From positions 124,001 through 188,000 of the forward strand of contig DAOLES010000003.1 in the NCBI GenBank assembly GCA_035326705.1: a stretch of 64,000 nucleotides of DNA, written 5' to 3'. Source of the stretch: Oligoflexia bacterium. GTDB taxonomy: Bacteria; Bdellovibrionota_G; JALEGL01. Below the pieces are notes generated by a model. The model was not told the origin of the DNA. It ran no database searches and saw only the letters and a list, made by a program, of their open reading frames with translations. Positions 58,312 to 64,000 of this stretch are shown piece by piece. The position numbers were made by a program, and so were the translations under genes. How positions within the stretch are numbered: position 1 is the first letter of the stretch; each line of letters begins with the position of its first letter.

Positions 58312-59565
58312 ATGGATTACAAAGTTAAAGATATTAACCTAGCCGAAAGTGGAGATAAAAAAATTTCTTGGGCAGAAAGCAGAATGCCCGTCTTGATGAG
58401 TTTAAGAGAAAAAGCCAAAAAAGAGCAACCTTTAAAAGGTCATACCATTGCCGGTTGTCTTCATGTCACCAAAGAAACTGCCGTATTGATTGAAACGCTT
58501 AAAACCGCCGGAGCAGAAATTGCTTGGTCAGGTTGCAATCCTCTATCCACACAAGATGACATTGCTGCCTCATTGGCCAAGCGGGGGATTGCCATTTATG
58601 CTTGGCATGGCATGAATAACGATGACTTTTACAAGTGCATAGATGCCACCATAGAAAAGAAACCAAACCTTACCTTGGATGATGGAGCTGACCTTATTTT
58701 TACAGTTCACAATAAATATCCAGACTTAACTGCTGATATTATCGGCGGAACAGAAGAAACCACCACAGGTGTTCACAGGCTAAGAGCCATGGCAAAAGAC
58801 GGTGCTTTAAAATATCCTGTATTTGCGGTCAATGATTCTGCAACAAAATGGGATTTTGATAATGTTTATGGCACTGGCCAATCCTCTTTGGATGGCCTTT
58901 TAAGAGCTACCAGTGTACTTATTGCTGGAAAAAATTTTGTAGTAGCAGGTTATGGCCACTGTGGTCGTGGTGTTGCCATGCGTGCTCAAGGTATGGGTGC
59001 AAAAACCATTATTACTGAAGTAGACCCTGTAGCGGCTCTTCGTGCAACTTTAGAGGGACACACAGTCATGACCATGGATGAAGCTGCCAAACATGGTGAT
59101 ATTTTTATGACTGCAACAGGTATGAAAGACGTTATTGTCAAAAGACATTTTGAGTCTATGAAAGACGGTGCTATCGTATCCAACACAGGCCACTATGACT
59201 GCGAGTTGAATCTAGCAGACTTAGAAAGTATCAAAGAAAACAAACGTGAAATCAGAACCAGCAATGAAGAATACACTTTAAAAAATGGCAACCGAATTTA
59301 TGTCATTGGTCAAGGTCGTCTTATCAACTTGGTTGCAGCAGAAGGCCATCCTTCTGAAGTAATGGACATGTCTTTTGCCAACCAGTTCTCTGCTATGGTT
59401 AAATTGGCAAAAGAAGGGCAAAGTTTGGAAAATCAGGTTTATATCCTTCCCAGTGAACTTGATGAAGAAATAGCAGGTATTAAACTCAAGACCATGGGTC
59501 TAGGCATTGATAGCTTAACTGAAGATCAAATTGCTTATCTAACAGATTATGCCTCTGGCACATGA
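58312..59565 (+). CDS. ahcY: S-adenosylhomocysteine hydrolase
   Basis: Splits S-adenosylhomocysteine to adenosine and homocysteine, clearing the product of methylations. Motifs: GCNPLSTQDDIAA, GTEETTTGVHRL, NDSATKWDFDN, NAD-binding VVAGYGHCGRGVAMRAQGMG, SNTGHYDCE and the end of the barrel. 417 residues. AAAGGA seven bases upstream. I looked for a SAH riboswitch in the 112-base leader and found none. efp follows 42 bases downstream and may share the transcript. Confidence 0.97.
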   Translation: MDYKVKDINLAESGDKKISWAESRMPVLMSLREKAKKEQPLKGHTIAGCLHVTKETAVLIETLKTAGAEIAWSGCNPLSTQDDIAASLAKRGIAIYAWHGMNNDDFYKCIDATIEKKPNLTLDDGADLIFTVHNKYPDLTADIIGGTEETTTGVHRLRAMAKDGALKYPVFAVNDSATKWDFDNVYGTGQSSLDGLLRATSVLIAGKNFVVAGYGHCGRGVAMRAQGMGAKTIITEVDPVAALRATLEGHTVMTMDEAAKHGDIFMTATGMKDVIVKRHFESMKDGAIVSNTGHYDCELNLADLESIKENKREIRTSNEEYTLKNGNRIYVIGQGRLINLVAAEGHPSEVMDMSFANQFSAMVKLAKEGQSLENQVYILPSELDEEIAGIKLKTMGLGIDSLTEDQIAYLTDYASGT

Positions 59566-59607
59566 TTTCAATAAAGCTCTTAATGGTATGAAAGGATAAT
59601 AAGCATA

Positions 59608-60168
59608 ATGATTGGATCAAAACAGCTTAAAGTGGGCATGATTATCAAGCATGAAGGTGAGTTATGGCGTGTTATGAGTACCATGCACACTCAGCCTGGT
59701 AAAGGTGGCGCTTATATTCAAACAAAACTGCGAAATGTTTTAAAAGGTACACAAACAGAGTATCGTTTTAGATCTGGAGAACCTGTTGAAAGAGTAGTAC
59801 TGGATCAAAGAGACGCACAGTTTTTGTATGCAGAAGGCGAAACCTACCATTTCATGGACAATACTTCTTATGAGCAAATTCAAATGCAAAAAGACAATCT
59901 TGAGAATGCCTTGCCTTATTTAAAAGATGGTGGGAGTGTTATGATTGAATTGTATGAAGGTAGCCCTATTGGTATTGAAATGCCAAAAAGTGTTCGCTTA
60001 AAAATCATTGAGACAGAACCCTACATTAAAACCGCAACTGCCACTAACTCTCTCAAAGGCGCTAAACTTGAAACAGGGTATTCTGTTAAAGTCCCAGGTT
60101 TTATTGAGGAAGGCGAAGAAATAGAAATTGACACTAGCACCGGTGAGTACTTAAGCCGAGCAAAATAA
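59608..60168 (+). CDS. efp: Translation elongation factor P
   Basis: Rescues ribosomes stalled at polyproline. Three beta-barrel domains in 186 residues, N-terminal KQLKVGMIIKHEGELWRV, exposed loop PGKGGA with the modifiable Lys32 (equivalent to Lys34 in E. coli), and the C-terminal signature LKGAKLETGYSVKVPGFIEE. An AAGGA sequence lies upstream. The modification type cannot be told; the EpmA/B genes are not here. The next gene starts directly after its TAA. Confidence 0.97.
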   Translation: MIGSKQLKVGMIIKHEGELWRVMSTMHTQPGKGGAYIQTKLRNVLKGTQTEYRFRSGEPVERVVLDQRDAQFLYAEGETYHFMDNTSYEQIQMQKDNLENALPYLKDGGSVMIELYEGSPIGIEMPKSVRLKIIETEPYIKTATATNSLKGAKLETGYSVKVPGFIEEGEEIEIDTSTGEYLSRAK

Positions 60169-60678
60169 ATGGCTCTGTACTATCCTTTTTTTCAAGTTGG
60201 CGATAAAATAAAAATTGCTGATAAACAATTTTTATTGGATTTCAAACAAAAATAGGACAAGCAAATTATAGATTGGTATCACCCCGTCACTGAAAAAGAC
60301 CATATCCCCTATGCCAATAGCTATGCTTATATATCCCAAGTTATGACTTACCATGGTGGAGCTATATTGTATGAGCTTCAAGGTAATAATTTAGTCTGGC
60401 ACCAACCTTGTTTAGTGGATGGCTATATTCACTCAGAAAAAAAGGAAGATTCTATCACTGTAGCCTCTGATTTTTATGATGTAAAAACAATAAAAAAGAA
60501 TAACTCGAACTATTTAGAAATTCACGATAAATCAGGTTTTTGTCTGGCTTCTTTTTATACGCTAGATGAAAACCTAAGCCATACTATTCAACAGTTGGCA
60601 TCTCTTAGAAATAGATACTCTTTTGAACAGCGTTTTCTATTCTCTCCACGATATGAAACTAACAGCGATGAAGAATAA
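60169..60678 (+). CDS. Hypothetical protein gene with in-frame amber (TAG) codon 29
   Basis: The frame begins at ATG 60169, immediately after the efp stop, and codes 28 residues starting MALYYPFFQVGDKIKIADKQ, then TAG at 60253-60255, then 140 further codons to TAA at 60676-60678. The 29 codons between TAG and the first internal ATG (60343) also look like protein (DWYHPVTEKDHIPYANSYAY). A 111-residue form from 60343 is the minimal alternative. No family recognised; the protein is cytosolic-looking and acidic at the end (NSDEE). Recent nonsense mutation, readthrough or assembly error are the options. Confidence 0.6.
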
Positions 60679-60685
60679 AATATGA

Positions 60686-60709
60686 TGGAGCTCATAGAAT
60701 AGAACTCCA
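60686..60709. terminator. Possible terminator between the efp unit and rnpB
   Basis: TGGAG / CTCCA with an imperfectly paired inner part lies between the convergent ends of the efp unit (+) and rnpB (-). On the minus strand it is followed by TATTTTATT. Confidence 0.4.
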
Positions 60710-60723
60710 CCACATTATAAATT

Positions 60724-61087
60724 AAGTTAAATATAAGCCGGATTCTGTATGTATTGCTACATTGATCATCATTTATCTAGGCTTGCTGTTACCAACAAGC
60801 TCAAGCGATCTACCCAAAAGCCTCGGGCGGGACACCCTCAAACACTTTTCTATTTGATCTTGCTTCAGATGGGGTTTACCGCACGGCCGCTCACACGGCT
60901 CTCGTGAGGGAGCTCTTACCTCCCTGTTTCACCCTTACCTGTAAGTTACTTACAGGCGGTTTACTTTCTGTTGCACTTTCCTGCAGTCACCTGCACTGGT
61001 CATTAACCAGCATCTTTCCCTATGAAGTCCGGACTTTCCTCTGATATACTACTAAAAATAGTACGTCAGCGATGATCCATTTAACTT
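60724..61087 (-). ncRNA. rnpB: RNase P RNA
   Basis: Catalytic RNA for tRNA 5' maturation. On the minus strand the near-invariant GAGGAAAGTCCGGACT (5' part) and ACAGAATCCGGCTTAT (3' end) are present, along with a P8/P9-type GC-rich region, GGTAAACCCCA and the type A layout. The ends AAGTTAAAT (61079-61087) and ATTTAACTT (60724-60732) pair perfectly and define helix P1, giving 364 nt. Confidence 0.97.
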
Positions 61088-61191
61088 TATTCAAACCGTT
61101 CTATCAAAATGTTAATAAAAGAAAAAGTATATTTTTTGAGATAAACCTTAAAAAACAGCTCCCTCAACTTTAACAAAAGCAGTTAAAAACT

Positions 61192-61617
61192 CTAGAATTT
61201 ACTATCCAAGGCAATATTTGCCAGTTCATCCGCACGTTTATTGTACTCGCGTCTAACATGTTCAATCTCAAACGAATCAAATAATTGAATTTTATCCATA
61301 GCCTGTTGCCATAATTTTTTTAATTCTGGATTTTTAACTTTATAGATACCTTGAATTTGCCGGACCATAAGCTGTGAATCTGCATAAATTTTTACATTTT
61401 TACACATTTGAGCTTTGGCCAAATCAAGCGCTTCAAGAAGCGATGTATACTCAGCAACGTTATTGGTAGCCTGTCCAATATATTTTGCAACCGTAGCAAG
61501 CTCTTGTCCATCTTTAGCGCATAAACTAACTCCTACTGATGCTTCTCCCGGATTGCCTCTTGAAGCTCCATCAATGTAAGCTATGCATATTGGTGAAGAT
61601 TTTTTTTTATCGTTCAA
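61192..61617 (-). CDS. rnhA: Type I ribonuclease H
   Basis: Degrades RNA in RNA-DNA hybrids. Core acidic residues in IDGASRGNPG (Asp16), AEYTSLLEAL (Glu), YADSQLMV (Asp) and the C-terminal His and Asp of REYNKRADELAN. 141 residues, similar to the Halobacterium/Bacillus YpdQ-like type. It starts with TTG at 61617, overlapping the preceding gene by 11 bases, and ends with TAG. Confidence 0.93.
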   Translation of the reverse strand: MNDKKKSSPICIAYIDGASRGNPGEASVGVSLCAKDGQELATVAKYIGQATNNVAEYTSLLEALDLAKAQMCKNVKIYADSQLMVRQIQGIYKVKNPELKKLWQQAMDKIQLFDSFEIEHVRREYNKRADELANIALDSKF

Positions 61618-62317
61618 TGTAGTCTTCTAGATATAAAATTCTGTGACAATTGGGGCAGTTGTACAAATCTTTTTTAGTTTGCATTTCATTCACCATTTGG
61701 GGGGGTAAACTCATGTAACAACCTTTACAAACACCCTCATCTACACAGACAACTGCTTTATTTAAGCGTGTACGAATAAATTTATACTTGCTCAATAAAG
61801 CTTTCTCTATGTGATCATGGTATTGGTTGACTTCATTTTGGCGTTTGGAAATCTCTTGCGCGTAATAGTCACTCTTTTCATCAACCAAACTTTTAACATC
61901 ATCAAACTCTGTTTCAACTTGTTCTAACTCTATTTTTTTTTGTTTTAAAGACTCTTCCAACTTTTGCAACTCTTCACTATGAGAAGCAATGGTTTGCTCC
62001 AAAGTAAAATTGCTTTTTTCAGTGGAATCAATTTCTCTACGTAAAGCTTGATATTCAAAATTATTTTTAATTTCATTTAATCTTATTTTACTTTTATTCA
62101 AGCGGGTCACTTCTAAACCAAGTTTTTCTTCTAAACTTATTTTTTCGGCTGTTAAGGTTTCTACACGACTATTAAGGCTTTTATATTGACTTAAAATTTG
62201 ATCATAATTGTTTTTTACCGACTCTAGTTGATTAGGATAACCTTCTCTCTCAGACTTAATTTTATCCAACTCTATATCCAGCGTTTGTAATTTTAACAAC
62301 TCTTCAAAATGCATCAT
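61607..62317 (-). CDS. Coiled-coil protein with C-terminal zinc ribbon (CT398/DUF164 family)
   Basis: Starts with HFEELLKLQTLDIELDKIK, a long antiparallel coiled-coil (about 10-175), then the zinc ribbon with CVDEGVCKGCYMSL and CPNCHRILYLED. 236 residues from ATG 62317, supported by a GGGG run six bases upstream. CT398-type proteins bind the flagellar or type III ATPase regulators in chlamydiae; in other bacteria the role is unknown. Overlaps rnhA, with which it is commonly linked. Confidence 0.9.
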   Translation of the reverse strand: MMHFEELLKLQTLDIELDKIKSEREGYPNQLESVKNNYDQILSQYKSLNSRVETLTAEKISLEEKLGLEVTRLNKSKIRLNEIKNNFEYQALRREIDSTEKSNFTLEQTIASHSEELQKLEESLKQKKIELEQVETEFDDVKSLVDEKSDYYAQEISKRQNEVNQYHDHIEKALLSKYKFIRTRLNKAVVCVDEGVCKGCYMSLPPQMVNEMQTKKDLYNCPNCHRILYLEDYIER

Positions 62318-62362
62318 CCATAACCCCATTATAATATTTATCAACTCACTTTAAACCAAGTA

Positions 62363-62438
62363 TGGTGGGCCCTCCAGGATTTGAACCAGGGACCTGCCGG
62401 TTATGAGCCGGATGCTCTAACCACTGAGCTAAGGGCCC
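62363..62438 (-). tRNA. tRNA with CAU anticodon, probably tRNA-Ile2
   Basis: Minus strand, 76 nt, CCA encoded. Acceptor GGGCCCT/AGGGCCC, D arm GCTCAGTGGTTAGAGC, anticodon stem-loop CCGGCTCATAACCGG and T arm CCTGGTTCAAATCCTGG. The sequence is close to E. coli tRNA-Ile2 (ileX), in which TilS converts the CAU anticodon to lysidine so that it reads AUA. Elongator Met cannot be excluded. Confidence 0.93.
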
Positions 62439-62550
62439 GCTAAACTTATGTTTAACCACTCTTATTTAAAGTTTATGCATTAATTTCATAGTTCTTACTT
62501 TTTTGCAATCATCTTTAGAGCTTATGCAAAAATAATCACTCTAACATACT

Positions 62551-64000
62551 CTAATTGTCTATGAATGTTTTAAGCTTCTTAGCACGGCTAGGATGTCTAA
62601 GCTTACGTAAAGCTTTGGCTTCAATTTGACGTATACGTTCACGTGTCACATCAAAATCTTGGCCAACCTCTTCAAGGGTATGGTCTGACTTTTCACCAAT
62701 ACCAAATCGCATGCGTAAAACTTTTTCCTCACGGGGTGTTAAGGTTGCAAGAATTTTACGGGTTTGCTCTGACAAACTCATTCCAACAACAGCATCAGAT
62801 GGATTAATTGCATTTTTATCTTCAATAAAATCACCCAAGCTTGAATCTTCTTCTTCACCTATAGGCGTTTCCAAAGAAATTGGCTCTTTTGCAATTTTTA
62901 GAACTTTACGCACTTTATCAACTGGCAGCTCCATTCTTTCCGCAATTTCATCTGGAGAGGGCTCTCTGCCCAGTTCTTGAACCAAAAATCTTGAAGTTCT
63001 GACCAATTTATTGATGGTTTCAATCATATGTACAGGAATACGAATTGTTCTCGCCTGATCTGCAATTGCGCGAGTAATGGCCTGACGGATCCACCAAGTA
63101 GCATAAGTTGAAAACTTATAACCTCTTCTGTACTCAAATTTATCAACAGCTTTCATCAAACCTATATTACCTTCTTGAATCAAGTCCAAGAACTGTAAAC
63201 CTCTATTGGTATATTTTTTTGCAATAGAAACCACCAAGCGTAAATTAGCTTCAATCAGCTCTGCCTTTGCTATATCTGCTAAACGCTCACCTTTACGAAT
63301 TCTATTGTAAGTATCTTTAAGCTGCTTAGCTGTCATGCCAGCATCTTCTTCAACACTTAAAACTCTTTTTTCTGCAACTCTGATTGCTTTCACTAGATCT
63401 ACTAAAACTTCTAAAGAAATCTTTTTTAACTTTTTTTCTACTTTTTTAGCTTCGGCACTGCCTTTTTTAGACTCTTTGAATAAAGCTTTTAATTCTTTTG
63501 TTGTTTTACCCGATCTTTTTTCAGCAGATGTAAAAACTTTTTCAGATTGATCAATCTTTAAAATCATTGTTTTTAAACGAGATACAATCCTATTAATCCA
63601 TTTGCGATTAAGGTTAATTTCCTTAAGCGTCTCAAACATCTTAATATAATTTTTTTCTACTTTTTCAGTGATTTGACGTTTTTTTAAATTTGACCGACCT
63701 GCAGTTTTTTTGTCTTTCAACTGCTTTTCGTTATCTTTGTCAATACGCTTAATTCTATCAATCAGCTTAAGAACTGCTTTGGTGGTACCTTCTTCATCAA
63801 ATGTTTCATCATCTTCTTCTATACCACGAATAAGATCTTTAATTCTTATGGTTCCTTTTTTAAGCTTTTCACCTATATTTAAAATTTCTTTTACACCTAA
63901 AATAGAACGAATAAGGATTTGAAGCACATCGTCTTCACCTTCTTCTATTCGTTTAGCAATTTCGACTTCGCCTTCTCGAGTAAGCAAAGCAACAGAACCC
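62551..64000 (-). CDS. rpoD: Primary sigma factor RpoD (sigma-70), 5' end outside window
   Basis: The frame is open to the window edge, so the N-terminal region 1.1 is cut. Region 1.2 ([11 protein letters not shown]) is followed by a long non-conserved insert, then region 2 ([38 protein letters not shown]), region 3 ([10 protein letters not shown]) and region 4 with the helix-turn-helix [20 protein letters not shown]. Ends in TAG at the family C-terminus. Confidence 0.98.
   Translation of the reverse strand, partial: GSVALLTREGEVEIAKRIEEGEDDVLQILIRSILGVKEILNIGEKLKKGTIRIKDLIRGIEEDDETFDEEGTTKAVLKLIDRIKRIDKDNEKQLKDKKTAGRSNLKKRQITEKVEKNYIKMFETLKEINLNRKWINRIVSRLKTMILKIDQSEKVFTSAEKRSGKTTKELKALFKESKKGSAEAKKVEKKLKKISLEVLVDLVKAIRVAEKRVLSVEEDAGMTAKQLKDTYNRIRKGERLADIAKAELIEANLRLVVSIAKKYTNRGLQFLDLIQEGNIGLMKAVDKFEYRRGYKFSTYATWWIRQAITRAIADQARTIRIPVHMIETINKLVRTSRFLVQELGREPSPDEIAERMELPVDKVRKVLKIAKEPISLETPIGEEEDSSLGDFIEDKNAINPSDAVVGMSLSEQTRKILATLTPREEKVLRMRFGIGEKSDHTLEEVGQDFDVTRERIRQIEAKALRKLRHPSRAKKLKTFIDN

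Overview
The window is a gene-dense, AT-rich chromosomal segment from a diderm (Gram-negative) bacterium. It carries an Mla phospholipid transporter, an outer-membrane phospholipase, porin-like barrels, a complete mreBCD-mrdA-rodA elongation cluster, and an adjacent mglB-mglA pair (roadblock protein plus MglA-type polarity GTPase). The MglAB pair, the ffs-dnaX-recR-mglB-mglA order, the many predicted lipoproteins and the PilZ, EAL and TPR proteins suggest a member of the former Deltaproteobacteria or Bdellovibrionota. That placement is inference; no 16S rRNA gene lies in the window. TAA is the commonest stop. TAG is a genuine stop in several housekeeping genes (purH, purD, polA, rpoD, mglA, rnhA).

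Layout. 0-6 kb: alr 3' end, then mlaE-mlaF-mlaD in tight coupling, with pldA and a M32 carboxypeptidase convergent to them; all but alr and the peptidase concern outer-membrane lipid asymmetry. 6-11 kb: purH, a TPR membrane protein, purD. 11-16 kb (minus): an overlapping operon DnaJ/TPR protein-hemX-like-hemA-hemC-hemD for early haem synthesis. 16-22 kb: trxA, then rodA, mrdA, mreD, mreC, mreB (transcribed mreB to rodA). 22-28 kb: PpiD/SurA-like chaperone, gpmI, an esterase, mglA/mglB. 28-31 kb: recR, dnaX, SRP RNA, tRNA-Ser(GCU) surrounded by repeats. 31-42 kb: AlkB-like dioxygenase, orphan lipoproteins, yjdM, alcohol dehydrogenase, YgjP-like protease, deoxyhypusine-synthase-like enzyme, selO, a secreted protein gene with an in-frame amber codon, a prepilin-like small protein, proline iminopeptidase, MgtC-like protein. 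42-46 kb: SOS-type umuD-umuC, crcB, small orphans. 45-52 kb: EAL phosphodiesterase, glycerophosphodiesterase, trxB, cupin, PilZ, Nudix, glutamine amidotransferase-like hydrolase, DUF2585, Rsm22-like methyltransferase. 52-64 kb: polA, two paralogous cysteine-rich lipoproteins, a 300-bp multi-hairpin element with terminal inverted repeats, two barrel proteins, ahcY, efp followed by a second gene with an in-frame amber codon, rnpB, rnhA, a zinc-ribbon coiled-coil protein, tRNA-Ile(CAU) and rpoD (5' end outside the window).

Most genes are ordinary core functions. The points I would look at again are: MlaD with a long helical region and an apparent C-terminal outer-membrane barrel next to pldA; two genes whose reading frames continue cleanly across an in-frame TAG; the terminal-inverted-repeat element at 56.2-56.5 kb; the rearranged surroundings of tRNA-Ser; a hairpin present twice in inverted orientation around the glycerophosphodiesterase gene; the tandem cysteine-rich lipoproteins; and three divergent gene pairs whose start codons abut or overlap. 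I saw no CRISPR array, prophage, transposase or obvious defence island.
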